Origin: Chloroflexota bacterium
GTDB lineage: Bacteria; Chloroflexota; UBA4733
Length of the DNA stretch: 64,000 bases
Direction of reading: 5' to 3'
Assembly (NCBI GenBank): GCA_025449435.1
Contig: JANWJO010000201.1
Span: forward strand, 13,362 to 77,361
Shown here: positions 22,763 to 32,122 of the stretch, piece by piece
Numbering within the stretch: the stretch's first letter is position 1
Layout of the letters: each line of letters opens with the position of its first letter
Translations under genes and position numbers: made by a program
Notes under the pieces: model-generated
What the model was told of the DNA's origin: nothing
The model's input: the letters and a program-made list of their open reading frames with translations, nothing else
Databases searched by the model: none

Positions 22763-25588
22763 ATGACGGGCGACACCTCTCGCCAGGAAGTTGGAACCTC
22801 CAGCCACCTGGCCACCACTACGAACGGCGTCACTGATGGTGAACGCTGGTTGCAAGAACTGGCCGCACTACGGCGAGTCCTGTCGGCGCTCGTGGCGTCC
22901 AGAAACCCCGATGAGATCCTGCACATCATTCTGCACATTGTGGTAGACACGCTCGGCTTTGACTTCGCCACGATCGCGTTCGTGGATGTTGCACACGGCA
23001 TCATCCGTGGCAAGTTGGGCACCAACCAGGATGCCGATGCCATTCAAGCCATCGCCGAGCGACTCGATGGCGACGGCCCTCGCGCCTCGGTCTTGACGAC
23101 CGGGCACCTCCTCCAGATTGAAGGATGGGATTCGCGCGCTGAACGCCGGACATTGGAGATCTACGGACACCACAGTTACGCGACGATTTACGGACCGATC
23201 ACCGTGTTTGGTGAGCGCATCGGCGTGCTAGATGCCTCCCGCCAGCGCTCGACCCGTGCACCGATCTCCGACCACGATCGTGCGCTCTTTGCCTTATTGC
23301 TCGACAACGCCGGCCTCGCGCTGCAAAATGCCCGCGTCCTGGACAGTGAACGCACCAAGACGCAACGCCTATGGGCGGTAAATGAGATTACGCGCCGCAC
23401 CACATCGGTGCTTCGACTTGATGATTTACTCCAGCAGGCAGCGACGCTCCTACGCGAGGCATTTAACTATCAGCACGTCAGCATTCTGTTGCCGGAGGGC
23501 GATGGCGCGCACATCTTGCAACGGGTGGCTTTCAGTTCGTTGACGCTTAAGTCGGTGCCCGAGCTGCGCCTTCCGCAAGGCACCGGCATGACGGGCTGGA
23601 CCTTTATCACCGGCCAGGCGCAATTGGCCTCGGACACCCGCCTTGATCGACACTTCGTCCAAACGCCTGGCCTGCTCACGCTCTCCGAACTGGACGTGCC
23701 GTTACGCGTCGGTGGTGAAACCATCGGCGTGGTGAGCATCGAAAGCGATGCGCCCGGCGGTCTGGAAGAAGACGACGTCCCCTTCCTGCAAACGCTGGCT
23801 GACCAGATCGCCATCGCCATCCACAACTCACGGCAATATGAGGCGGTCAACCGGCAGCGGGAGCAACTCGGCGCTATAAACGCTGTTTCTCGCCAGATCA
23901 GCAGCGTGATGACCACCAAGGAATTGCTACCCTTCGTCGTCCAGCTCCTGTGGAACACGTTTCATACCTACAGCGTCTCGTTGTTCCAGGCAACCGACGA
24001 TGGGCTGCTGCAGCTCGCAGCCGCGTTGGGGGGCGAACCGGGGCCCATGCCAGTGGGCTCGACGCTGCGCGTTGGCGTCGATGGCATCGTAGGTTGGGTC
24101 GCTGCGACAGGAAAACCGTTGCTGAGTGACGACGTGCGGCTAGACGCGCACTACCTTGCCTATCCAGGTTTGCCCGAGACACGAGCTGAGGTGGCGGTGC
24201 CCATTCTCTCCGGCAAGCGCGTTGTTGGTGTGCTCGACATGCAAAGCGACAAGGTGAACGCTTTCGACCTTCTTGATCAGACAACGCTGCAAACCCTCGC
24301 TGATCAGGTGGGCATTGCGCTAGAAAACGCGCGCCTGTATGAGGGCCTGCAGCGCCGCACCGCGCAGGTGATGGGCTTGCACGAGGCCGGGCGCGCCATT
24401 GCGGCCAGCTTGGAATTGAACGAGATCCTGCAAGCGATCATCGTTGAGGTCTCCGGCCGGCTCGGCTTTGACCGCTGCGCGGTCGCGCTACGCTCCGGTA
24501 GCGATGCCCTGTTCCATGGTGCGCTCGCCAGTGATGCTGATGGCAAAGTGACTGCTTGGGACATCCCGACTACGTCGGTGCCGGTACTCGGCGAAGACCT
24601 GGCCGAAAGTGTTCGCCGAGCATGGGTGGTGCACGTACGCGCGCCAGGAGGCGAGGTAGACGCCACGACGCACCTCATGGAAGACACCTGCACCATGGCC
24701 ATGCCATTGCGGGTACGTGGCACGCTCATCGGCGCCTTGGTAGTCGACAACCTCGTGACCAGCCGGCATATCGACGCGGAGCACAGCGAAACGCTGGAGG
24801 CTTTTGTCAACCAAGCGGCGATTGCCATCGACCACGCCCGCCTCTACCAGGAGGTGATCAGCCGGGCGCACGCGCTGGAGGTCGCCAATCAACAGCTCTC
24901 GGAGCTGGACCGCATGAAGTCCCATTTCATCTCTATGGTCTCCCACGAGTTGCGGACCCCACTTGGCCTCATCAAGGGATACGTGGGCACGCTCCTGCGC
25001 GACGACGTGTCGCTCACGCCCGAAAGTCAGCGAGAGTTTTTGAAAATCATCGAAGAAGAGAGTGACACGCTGACCGACCTGGTTGGGAACCTGCTCGATG
25101 CGTCTCGACTGGAAGCAGGTACGCTCGCCATGGAGCTTCATCCGACACGGCTCGCTCCTACTATCCGCAAGGCCGTCGCCGACGCCGAGAAACGGGCACC
25201 CGACTACATGTTCCATCTGAACATCGCCTCTGAGCTCCCGCTTGTGCAGTCAGATGCTCGCCGCATCCAGCAGGTCATTCGGAACCTGCTGGACAATGCC
25301 GTCAAGTATTCGCCGGTGAACAAGAACATCGAACTGGCCGCCTACGAAGAGTTGGGCAGTTTGGTGATCACGGTGACCGACCACGGCGAGGGCATCGATA
25401 GCAATGACCTTTCCAGGATTTTCGACAGGTTTTACCGTGTGGACCAGACAGATAGCCGGCTGGGTGGTGGGTCTGGCCTCGGGTTGACCATCGCTCGGGG
25501 CATCGTGGAGGGGCACGGCGGTACGTTGACGGTTGACAGCGTGAAGGGTGCCGGATCGACGTTTCGCGTGTCGATACCGGTCGGCTAA
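22763..25588 (+). CDS. cytoplasmic histidine kinase with four GAF domains
   Basis: A 941-residue sensor kinase without membrane helices. Four tandem GAF domains occupy roughly residues 30-185, 205-365, 380-540 and 560-710, and the repeated ending IAIxNARLYE/IAIDHARLYQ marks GAF boundaries. HisKA carries the H-box SMVSHELRTPLGLIKGY, and HATPase_c has the N-box NLLDNAVKYSP, G1 DHGEGI, F-box RIFDRFYRVD and GSGLGLTIARG. ATG 22763 is chosen over the longer TTG frame because GAGAGG lies upstream. A lone receiver-like protein follows at 25719 and may be its partner. Confidence 0.9.
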   Translation: MTGDTSRQEVGTSSHLATTTNGVTDGERWLQELAALRRVLSALVASRNPDEILHIILHIVVDTLGFDFATIAFVDVAHGIIRGKLGTNQDADAIQAIAERLDGDGPRASVLTTGHLLQIEGWDSRAERRTLEIYGHHSYATIYGPITVFGERIGVLDASRQRSTRAPISDHDRALFALLLDNAGLALQNARVLDSERTKTQRLWAVNEITRRTTSVLRLDDLLQQAATLLREAFNYQHVSILLPEGDGAHILQRVAFSSLTLKSVPELRLPQGTGMTGWTFITGQAQLASDTRLDRHFVQTPGLLTLSELDVPLRVGGETIGVVSIESDAPGGLEEDDVPFLQTLADQIAIAIHNSRQYEAVNRQREQLGAINAVSRQISSVMTTKELLPFVVQLLWNTFHTYSVSLFQATDDGLLQLAAALGGEPGPMPVGSTLRVGVDGIVGWVAATGKPLLSDDVRLDAHYLAYPGLPETRAEVAVPILSGKRVVGVLDMQSDKVNAFDLLDQTTLQTLADQVGIALENARLYEGLQRRTAQVMGLHEAGRAIAASLELNEILQAIIVEVSGRLGFDRCAVALRSGSDALFHGALASDADGKVTAWDIPTTSVPVLGEDLAESVRRAWVVHVRAPGGEVDATTHLMEDTCTMAMPLRVRGTLIGALVVDNLVTSRHIDAEHSETLEAFVNQAAIAIDHARLYQEVISRAHALEVANQQLSELDRMKSHFISMVSHELRTPLGLIKGYVGTLLRDDVSLTPESQREFLKIIEEESDTLTDLVGNLLDASRLEAGTLAMELHPTRLAPTIRKAVADAEKRAPDYMFHLNIASELPLVQSDARRIQQVIRNLLDNAVKYSPVNKNIELAAYEELGSLVITVTDHGEGIDSNDLSRIFDRFYRVDQTDSRLGGGSGLGLTIARGIVEGHGGTLTVDSVKGAGSTFRVSIPVG

Positions 25589-25718
25589 ACTGAATGAAGA
25601 CTCACCGCTGAAATGCAACTGCTATGGTGGCGGCAATCACGGAGACATTCACGCATACTTGGACGGTGTAGCGTTCAAGGCGTAGCCGATCTGGCGATGC
25701 TACGGTAGGTACACAGTC

Positions 25719-26108
25719 ATGCGAGGAGCCATGGGTCTACTGCCAGGGTCACGGCGGGTGCTCCTCGCCGATTCATCTGCCCGGATGCGCCGGGTTCTGC
25801 GCCTTAATTTCGAGACCCTTGGCATTGAAGTTTTTGAGACCACTCCGGATCAGTTACGAGACCCAGCGATCCCTGTGCCCATCAACGGACTCGTGATCAA
25901 TCTTGATGGATGCAGCGAGCAATTGTGCCAGAGTATTCACTGGCAGCGCCACCGGAACGGGTCACTCATCGTCGCTGCGTACTCTGTCTGGCCCATGCGT
26001 GAGCGATTCCGGCAGCTGTGCTTGCACACGTTCCAGGAAGCCCCGCTGGATGTCCCCGCGTTCACGGCTACCGTCAATGAGTTGTTCGTTCGCCAGGTCG
26101 CGGTGTAA
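25719..26108 (+). CDS. stand-alone receiver-like protein (divergent)
   Basis: A 129-residue protein with the beta-alpha pattern of a response-regulator receiver: VLLADSSARMRRVLRLNFETLG at the start (Asp18 as the acidic residue), INGLVINLD with Asp63 at the phosphoacceptor position, and LIVAAYSV as strand 4. The conserved Lys is missing: the segment aligned with TKPF reads EAPLD. There is no output domain. It lies 130 bp after the four-GAF kinase on the same strand, so it may be a phosphoryl sink or a non-phosphorylated adaptor. The family assignment is moderate. Confidence 0.5.
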   Translation: MRGAMGLLPGSRRVLLADSSARMRRVLRLNFETLGIEVFETTPDQLRDPAIPVPINGLVINLDGCSEQLCQSIHWQRHRNGSLIVAAYSVWPMRERFRQLCLHTFQEAPLDVPAFTATVNELFVRQVAV

Positions 26109-26144
26109 CATCGACGGTGCTGGACGTACCACGCATAGTCGGAG

Positions 26145-26942
26145 ATGACCTTGAATAACCCACTCGGCTTGATGAATCGACCATACGGCAAGTTTTCCCT
26201 TGAGGAAGCGCTGTCTGGAATCGCCGGCGCAGGCTTCAAACACATGTGCCTGCTGGTGCACCAACAGCAATATCGGATAAGCCCGGATACCAGCCTTGAG
26301 GAAGCCCGCAAGACGCTTCAAACCATTAACAGTCACGGCATCGAACTCACGATGCTGCCTTCGAGTCTCCCCCTCAAAGAGGGCGTGGCTGTGGCAGAAG
26401 CCGCTGGGAAGCGTCTCATCGACCTCGCAGCCGGCCTGGGCGTGCACTACCTCTTGGAGATGGGCGTTCACCAGCCCGAGCTGTATGAGTCGTACATCGA
26501 CCTCATGCGCACACTGGCACCCTATGCACACGAGCGGGGAATTGTCATCTCGGTGAAGCCACATGGCGGCGCCACCACGACCGGTGAAGATTGCTTGCGC
26601 GTGCTGCGTGCAGTCAATCACGCTGCGTATAGGCTGTGTTTCGACCCAGGCAATCTGCTGTACTACTCCAACGAAGACCCGTTGCTCCACCTGAAGGAAC
26701 TGGCGCCATACACGGTGGCGATGTGCATCAAGGACGAAACCGGCGGCTTGCGTGGCAATGTCGACGTGACACCTGGCGATGGCGACGTCAACTTTCGGGG
26801 CGTGTTCACGGCGTTGCGCGACGCTGGATTCCAAGGGCCGTGTATCGTCGAGACCCTGGCTAGCCGCCCCACGGCGGCCGAAGTTAACGTCGAGGCCAGG
26901 CGTGCCCACAGTTATCTGACGACCTTACTAGAGTCGCTCTAG
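26145..26942 (+). CDS. sugar phosphate isomerase/epimerase family (xylose-isomerase-like TIM barrel)
   Basis: A 265-residue TIM-barrel protein of the AP-endonuclease-2/IolE-like superfamily. Supporting segments are LPSSLPLKEGVAVAEAAGKRLIDLAAGLG, ISVKPHGG, LCFDPGNLLYYSNEDPLLHL (a family hallmark), CIKDETGG and GDGDVNFRGVFTAL. Acidic and His residues in these strands would bind a divalent metal. Substrate unknown. GGAG is placed for either ATG 26145 or TTG 26151. It ends 25 bp before the convergent pepT. Confidence 0.85.
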   Translation: MTLNNPLGLMNRPYGKFSLEEALSGIAGAGFKHMCLLVHQQQYRISPDTSLEEARKTLQTINSHGIELTMLPSSLPLKEGVAVAEAAGKRLIDLAAGLGVHYLLEMGVHQPELYESYIDLMRTLAPYAHERGIVISVKPHGGATTTGEDCLRVLRAVNHAAYRLCFDPGNLLYYSNEDPLLHLKELAPYTVAMCIKDETGGLRGNVDVTPGDGDVNFRGVFTALRDAGFQGPCIVETLASRPTAAEVNVEARRAHSYLTTLLESL

Positions 26943-26967
26943 CCTGGCCGTACCGGCAAACGTTCCA

Positions 26968-26992
26968 TCAGGAGCCGGGTAACGGCTCCTGA
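26968..26992. terminator. hairpin at the convergent isomerase/pepT junction
   Basis: A perfect 10-bp stem, 26968-26977 with 26983-26992, and a 5-nt loop start 25 bp after the isomerase stop and include the pepT stop codon. No T-run follows. Confidence 0.55.
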
Positions 26993-28251
26993 CTCCACAT
27001 GGTGGCGAGTTCGACGACAAGTTGAGCCGCCAGTGCTATGTCCTGCGCGGCCACCCACTCCCGCCGGGACTGCGGCATATGCCAACCGGCAAACAGGTTG
27101 GGGGCGGGCAGGCCCATTGCTGTTAGGCGGGCTCCATCGGTGCCGCCTCGAATGGCCGTGCGAACCGGCGTGAGCCCAATGCTGCGTGCCGCTTCTTCGG
27201 CTATCTCGGTCACGCGCGGATGGTACTTGAGGACGTCGAGCATGTTGCGGTAGCTCTCAGTGACCCTAAACTCGACGCGTGCGCCGGGGTGTCGCCTGAC
27301 CGCCTCCTCCGCCAGCCTTTCGATGAGCGCTTCCTTTACGGCCAGTTGGTCCGTTGCAAAGTCGCGAACGATCATGTGCACCGTCGCAAGTTCCGCCGCT
27401 CCCTCGATGCGTGTGGGATGCACGTACCCTTGGCGTAGTTCTGTCGTTTCCGGGGACAGGCTCGTCGGCGGCAGCGACGACACGAACTCGGATGCCACCT
27501 TAACGGCATTGACAAGCTTGTCCTTGGCATAACCTGGGTGTGCACTTCGTCCGTGAAACGTGACGGTCATGCTGTCAGCCGAAAACGTCTCATTCTCGAT
27601 CTCGCCGGCCGAACCTGCATCCAGGGTATAGGCAACATGCGCCCCGAGCCCGGACAGGTTGAGGAGTTCGACGCCACGCCCAATTTCCTCATCGGGGTTG
27701 AACACAAACCTCACATTGCCGTGGCGGACCTCCGGATGGTGTTGCAAATAAGCTGCTGTAGCCATGATGGCAGCGACACCTGCCTTGTCGTCGGCGCCGA
27801 GCAAGGTTGTGCCGTCGCTCGTGATGAGGTCATGGCCAATATATCGCTGGAGCGAAGAATCGACAGCAGGCGAAAGCTGCTGGGTCGGGTCCGCAGGTAG
27901 CGAGATTGTGCCTCCGTCGTAGTTCTTCCAGATGACCGGCACAACGTTCTTGCCAGGCGCGTCGATAGAGGTGTCGACGTGGGCGAAGAAGGCGACGGTT
28001 GGGTGTTCACCCTCGCAGTTTGCCGGGAGCGACGCTGTGACGTAGCCGTGCTGGTCGATAGTCGCGTCACGATACCCTAGGTTCGCGAGCTCTTCATGGA
28101 GCAGACGCAGCAATTCCCATTGTCCGGGTGTACTAGGTGTCGCACTTGACCGCGCGTCTGAGGTCGTTTCGATGCGCACGTAGCGTAGAAAGGCGTCAAT
28201 GGCGCTCGCGCGCAATTCTGCGAGTTGGGTCACGCCGTCTTGTTCCACCAT
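26968..28251 (-). CDS. pepT: peptidase T (tripeptide aminopeptidase, M20)
   Basis: A 427-residue cytoplasmic zinc peptidase that removes N-terminal residues from tripeptides. Metal-site segments are FAHVDTSIDAPG, LLGADDKAGVAAIM and NPDEEIGRGVE, plus AIRGGTDGARLT and NLFAGWHMPQSRREWV near the C-terminus. The order and the AIRGGTDG motif fit PepT better than generic M20 enzymes. The frame is open nine codons further up, but ATG 28251 is chosen because GGAGGGG lies just before it. An unknown gene on the same strand ends 62 bp upstream. Confidence 0.9.
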   Translation of the reverse strand: MVEQDGVTQLAELRASAIDAFLRYVRIETTSDARSSATPSTPGQWELLRLLHEELANLGYRDATIDQHGYVTASLPANCEGEHPTVAFFAHVDTSIDAPGKNVVPVIWKNYDGGTISLPADPTQQLSPAVDSSLQRYIGHDLITSDGTTLLGADDKAGVAAIMATAAYLQHHPEVRHGNVRFVFNPDEEIGRGVELLNLSGLGAHVAYTLDAGSAGEIENETFSADSMTVTFHGRSAHPGYAKDKLVNAVKVASEFVSSLPPTSLSPETTELRQGYVHPTRIEGAAELATVHMIVRDFATDQLAVKEALIERLAEEAVRRHPGARVEFRVTESYRNMLDVLKYHPRVTEIAEEAARSIGLTPVRTAIRGGTDGARLTAMGLPAPNLFAGWHMPQSRREWVAAQDIALAAQLVVELATMWSQEPLPGS

Positions 28252-28313
28252 AATCGGCCCCTCCACGGCCGCGCACATCGTAGCCTATGGGTTTCGGGCC
28301 TTTAACGGTGCGG

Positions 28314-28697
28314 TCAGCCAGGCTTCTGGGAGCGAAACAACTCAGCTACCTCAGTCCACGGTAAACGAACGTGCCCTCGCTGGTCGAGTCGCTCCGCGCC
28401 TTCCCAGGTTGACTCGTAGCGCCAGGACCCGGACACGGAAATAGGCAGCCCGAGTTCGCGAACAAGTGGGTCAAGCTGCTGCTCGCAGGCTGGTGCGTGC
28501 TGGTCAAATAGGTCGCGCAGGGCAAAGCTGATCCGGTGGGATTGACTACTTACCAGGACTCGTTGGGCGCCACTCACCCAGTCCACGGTGACCACTTCGC
28601 TTCGCTCCTCCCAGCCGTAGCTCGCCCGGAGAGATAAGTTGCGTGGATCACGCAGTAAGATGGTTCGGGCCTCATCACTGGTAGCGCCGGTCACCAT
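28314..28697 (-). CDS. hypothetical protein, 127 residues
   Basis: Not recognised. It is preceded by a very good ribosome site (GGAGG about 5 bp before ATG), so it is likely real. The protein is soluble and acidic, rich in Trp/Glu/Arg/Ser, with alternating beta-like segments (SEVVTVDWVSGAQRVLVSS) and a central helix (SFALRDLFDQHAP). It has no signal peptide or membrane helix. It lies 62 bp upstream of pepT on the same strand. Confidence 0.65.
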   Translation of the reverse strand: MVTGATSDEARTILLRDPRNLSLRASYGWEERSEVVTVDWVSGAQRVLVSSQSHRISFALRDLFDQHAPACEQQLDPLVRELGLPISVSGSWRYESTWEGAERLDQRGHVRLPWTEVAELFRSQKPG

Positions 28698-28722
28698 GCT
28701 GCCTCCTTCTCAGCGAGCACTT

Positions 28723-28738
28723 GTCCTAGGAGTAGGAC
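28723..28738. repeat. short inverted repeat upstream of the 127-residue ORF
   Basis: Perfect 6-bp stem GTCCTA/TAGGAC around GGAG, 25 bp before the minus-strand ATG at 28697. It could be an operator for that gene. Confidence 0.25.
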
Positions 28739-28835
28739 ACCAGGTAGTGGCCAATGTGGTTGATTGGCACCCAGACCTCTGTTCCGTACGCTACGGGCAT
28801 AATCCCTGGCCGGTGCAGCGTACACGGAGGTCCGC

Positions 28836-29024
28836 GTGAGGCAGGTTCCACACATCGGCGATGAGGTACTGCGCGATCGATCTGGCGGCTACGCGTTCCG
28901 ATTGGTCTTGCACGCAAGTTCCATCGGCTTGCCCATCGGCTTCTTCGTGTGGCTGTGGTACAACCACTCCCGCGATGTCGTCGGCGTCGTGCTTCAAGCC
29001 ATGATGAAGCTGGGCGGATCGTAG
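28836..29024 (+). CDS. possible small membrane protein, 62 residues
   Basis: A GTG-initiated frame with GGAGG five bases upstream. It encodes a 62-residue protein with one hydrophobic segment near residues 30-42 (GLPIGFFVWLWY). It sits in an otherwise gene-free 353-bp stretch (28698-29050). No family is recognised, and overlapping minus-strand frames look less protein-like. It may be chance; the ribosome site is the main support. Confidence 0.3.
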   Translation: MRQVPHIGDEVLRDRSGGYAFRLVLHASSIGLPIGFFVWLWYNHSRDVVGVVLQAMMKLGGS

Positions 29025-29050
29025 GGTCAAGGCGCGAGTGCAGTCGGCCT

Positions 29051-30148
29051 TCACACCTCACGCGCCATGAGCTCTTCAAGCAGCCCGTCATATTCTCTAC
29101 GGTCAACGGGCAGGCCGACTGCTTTGTCGCGATAGCCCGCCAGAATCATCGAGGCGCCGAGTTCCAGCGCGCGCACGCCATCTTCGCCATTGGCTAAAAC
29201 TGGCTCTCCGGTGCGAACTGACTGTGCGAAGCGCCGGACCATGCCGGTGTGCCCGGTCTCGCCCGGCTTCCCCTCAGGGATGACCACTTCCTCCCAGGCG
29301 CCTTCCGGCCGGCTGAATGGTTCTCCACGGAAGATGTGATGCGTGAGGGGTTCACCGAGCCGGAACATCTTGACAGTTTTGCCATCCGTGTGAATCGTGC
29401 CGCGATCGCCGGCGATCGTCCATTCCGATTGCCCCGGATATTCGGCAGTCGTGGTGACAAAGGTGTCAACGCGGCCGCCCTCGTGCTCCAAGATCGCGGC
29501 CACAGTGTTTTCTGTTTCCATGCGATGGATGCGCGTATGTACCGTTGCCTTCACCCGTTGAGGCAGGCCCGCGAGCCAGCAATACAGGTCGAGATTGTGG
29601 GGCGCTTGATTCATCAGCACGCCGCCCCCTTCGCCCTGCCAGGTCCCGCGCCAGCTGCCTGAGTCGTAATACTTCTGGGTGCGATACCAACTCGTAGCCA
29701 CGGTGCCTACCCGGCTAATCTCTCCGATCTCACCCTGAGCAATCAGATTGCGCACTGCGTGAAACACCGGTGAAAGACGGGTCTGGAAGTCGATGCCCAG
29801 GAGGACGTGGTGCTGCTTGCAAGCGACCACCATGCGATCGGCGGCGGACAGCGTGGCAGCCACCGGTTTTTCACACAGGACGTTGATGCCGCGGGTCGCT
29901 GCCAGCACCGCGGCCTGCTCGTGCAATGGATGGGGCGTAGCGATGAGCAGGACCTCGGGGTTAGTGTCCAGGAGTTGCTCGACCGTCGCGAAAGCTGGAA
30001 CGTTCAATGACTCGGCAAATTGACGCGCTGCTGGCAACACGTCCGCCGCGCCGGTCACGGTGATGCCGTCCCTTTCGGCGACTAAGCTCTTGAGGTGCGT
30101 CCGGCCCATCACGCCAAGCCCAACGATCGCAAAACGGACTGCCTGCAT
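29051..30148 (-). CDS. Gfo/Idh/MocA family NAD(P)-dependent oxidoreductase
   Basis: A 365-residue dehydrogenase, third of its superfamily in the window. IVGLGVMGRTHL begins the Rossmann fold, and CEKPVAATL carries catalytic Lys94. GGVLMNQAPHNLDLYCWLAG holds the conserved His/Asp of the substrate domain, and the middle part resembles inositol or sugar dehydrogenases. ATG 30148 is chosen over the longer frame because the Rossmann strand begins at once and AAAGGCAC precedes it. It lies 97 bp downstream of pgl and may be transcribed with the pentose phosphate operon. Confidence 0.86.
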   Translation of the reverse strand: MQAVRFAIVGLGVMGRTHLKSLVAERDGITVTGAADVLPAARQFAESLNVPAFATVEQLLDTNPEVLLIATPHPLHEQAAVLAATRGINVLCEKPVAATLSAADRMVVACKQHHVLLGIDFQTRLSPVFHAVRNLIAQGEIGEISRVGTVATSWYRTQKYYDSGSWRGTWQGEGGGVLMNQAPHNLDLYCWLAGLPQRVKATVHTRIHRMETENTVAAILEHEGGRVDTFVTTTAEYPGQSEWTIAGDRGTIHTDGKTVKMFRLGEPLTHHIFRGEPFSRPEGAWEEVVIPEGKPGETGHTGMVRRFAQSVRTGEPVLANGEDGVRALELGASMILAGYRDKAVGLPVDRREYDGLLEELMAREV

Positions 30149-30245
30149 GAACACGTGCCTTTCGCGTCTGTGTGACGAGTTGATGATCACGGCAAACGCC
30201 AACACGGCTTCGCCGGTTCCAGCCTAGCACACCAGGGAGCGCGCA

Positions 30246-30986
30246 CTATTGCACCAGACTCGCGGCGGCCGCGTCGGCGAAGATAATCAACTCGCCATGT
30301 TGTGGAACAACCCGTTGCGCCGGCAGACGGAGGGACTTCGGTCCCGTAACGACCGCGCGCAGTACTTCTGCCTTCGCCTGACCGGCCACCAGGAAGCACA
30401 CCGAGCGAGCAGCGTTGATGAGAGGCAAAGTGAAGGTGATGCGCCACATGTTGACTTTGGGTACAAAGATAGCGGCGACCAGTGTTTCGCCATCCTCTGG
30501 CACGGTGACGTCAGGAAAGATCGACGCCGTGTGTCCTTCTTCACCGAGACCCAACAGGATCAAATCGAAGCGTGGTAGGCCAGTCTTGCCCAGCACATCG
30601 CGGATCTCTGACGTATAGCGCTGTGCGGCGACAGCGGGGTTGGCTATTTCGCCCAGTATGCGATGCACATTGCCCGCCGGAATCGGCACCCTTTGCAACA
30701 GCGTGTCGTGGGCAAGCCGGAAATTGCTTTGCGGATCGTCGGGGCCGACGCACCGCTCATCCGACCAGAATACGTGAACCGACGCCCAGGGTACAGCGCT
30801 GGCGAGTTGGGGTGTGGCAAGGACGTCGAACAGCGCTTTCGGTGTACTACCGCCAGAGAGCGCGACGCAAAATTGTCCGCGCTCGCGCATAGCTTGCTGG
30901 GCCAGGTTGAGGAAGTGGTCAGCCGCCACTCCGGCTAGCCGCGCCAGATCAGGGCGAATCACTACCCGCGGTGTGGCGTCGGTCAC
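30246..30986 (-). CDS. pgl: 6-phosphogluconolactonase
   Basis: A 246-residue enzyme hydrolysing 6-phosphogluconolactone, second step of the oxidative pentose phosphate pathway. Motifs are ALSGGSTPKALFDVLA (phosphate binding), FWSDERCVGPDDPQSNFRLAHDTLL and ILLGLGEEGHTASIFP. The longer frame overlaps opcA heavily; GTG 30986 is chosen because it overlaps the opcA stop as GTGA. Last gene of tal-gnd-zwf-opcA-pgl. Confidence 0.92.
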   Translation of the reverse strand: MTDATPRVVIRPDLARLAGVAADHFLNLAQQAMRERGQFCVALSGGSTPKALFDVLATPQLASAVPWASVHVFWSDERCVGPDDPQSNFRLAHDTLLQRVPIPAGNVHRILGEIANPAVAAQRYTSEIRDVLGKTGLPRFDLILLGLGEEGHTASIFPDVTVPEDGETLVAAIFVPKVNMWRITFTLPLINAARSVCFLVAGQAKAEVLRAVVTGPKSLRLPAQRVVPQHGELIIFADAAAASLVQ

Positions 30987-32110
30987 TGCTGAGCAACCCC
31001 ACCTGCTGTCCCCGACAGGGCGGCGATCCACGCCAGGGATGTTTCATACGACGCATCGCGCCTTGACCAGCCGAGCTCCTGTTCGAGCAGTAATGCCAGG
31101 CTCGTCACCGGACCCCGGCTTGCGTGCGTTTGCTCCTGCGTTGAAGGAAGGGATACCGAGGTACTCAACGAACCATCGGCACGGACGCGAGCAGTGAAAC
31201 TGGCAGCACCGTCCTTGCCGGTGGCAGTCAGTCCAATGGACACCAACTCCCGGTTGGCGCCATCCCCTAACTCGATAGCAATCGAACGGTCCCGGGCCAA
31301 CGCGGTCATGCGCGAGCCATCCGGCCGGTAGTTGGCCCGCCAGCCTAAGCACGAAGCCAGCCACGCCGTGAACAGGAGCGAACTTGGGTTGACTGGATCA
31401 GCTGGTTGAGTCGTGCCGAATCTGAGCGCCGTCACATCATTGAGATAGACCCGTAGTTTCGGATCATCAAACAAGCTGGCCAGAGCGCTGCGCCAGGGCG
31501 TGAGTCGATTCCACTGCAGGTCCGACACGTGCAACTGGCTGTTCTGACGGCGCAACCCAGCCAGCGCCGCCACGGCAGCATAGAAGTCCGACGACTGGGC
31601 GGTGTCGACAACGAGCCGGTTGCCTGCTAGACATAGCTCGCTGATGACGAGCGACTTGTCGCACAAGTCACTGGCACACCACACCACCGTGGGCAAGTCG
31701 TGAACCAGGAGTGAGTTGACGGCACTGACCAGTTGCTGATCCATGTTGCCGTGCGCCACCAGCCGGATATCCTCAAAGCAAATGTTAGGCCGATCCACGA
31801 GGCAGCGCGTGGATACGTCGGCATCGAGTGTCGAGGTCGAACCAGGCTCCGCTAACACAAAGATCGTGCGGGAGGGCTGGAAGCTGCGCACATGGTCGAC
31901 GGCTGCGGCGGCCGTCTCCATGTCAGCAGGGCTTGCGGCGAACACCACGAGCGTCAGTATGTTGGTGCGCGAGGCAGGCGGTAATCCTTTACGCGAGTTA
32001 TGCTGCGCACCGGCACGCCACAGCTTGGTGAGGTTGCCTTGCACTGCTTCGGCATCAACGCCCTGCCCGGACCACTCACCGACGACTTCGTGCAACTTGC
32101 GTATCGTCAT
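30983..32110 (-). CDS. opcA: OpcA, glucose-6-phosphate dehydrogenase assembly protein
   Basis: A 375-residue protein placed directly between zwf and pgl. Segments LTLVVFAASPADMETA, CFEDIRLVAHGNMDQQLVSAVNSLLVHDLPTVVW and CVSTGLGWR-like parts in the second half match the OpcA family, which allosterically supports G6PDH in cyanobacteria and is conserved in actinobacteria. It is 12 bp after zwf and overlaps pgl. Function is inferred from family and context. Confidence 0.85.
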   Translation of the reverse strand: MTIRKLHEVVGEWSGQGVDAEAVQGNLTKLWRAGAQHNSRKGLPPASRTNILTLVVFAASPADMETAAAAVDHVRSFQPSRTIFVLAEPGSTSTLDADVSTRCLVDRPNICFEDIRLVAHGNMDQQLVSAVNSLLVHDLPTVVWCASDLCDKSLVISELCLAGNRLVVDTAQSSDFYAAVAALAGLRRQNSQLHVSDLQWNRLTPWRSALASLFDDPKLRVYLNDVTALRFGTTQPADPVNPSSLLFTAWLASCLGWRANYRPDGSRMTALARDRSIAIELGDGANRELVSIGLTATGKDGAASFTARVRADGSLSTSVSLPSTQEQTHASRGPVTSLALLLEQELGWSRRDASYETSLAWIAALSGTAGGVAQQ

Positions 32111-32122
32111 TACATCACCATC

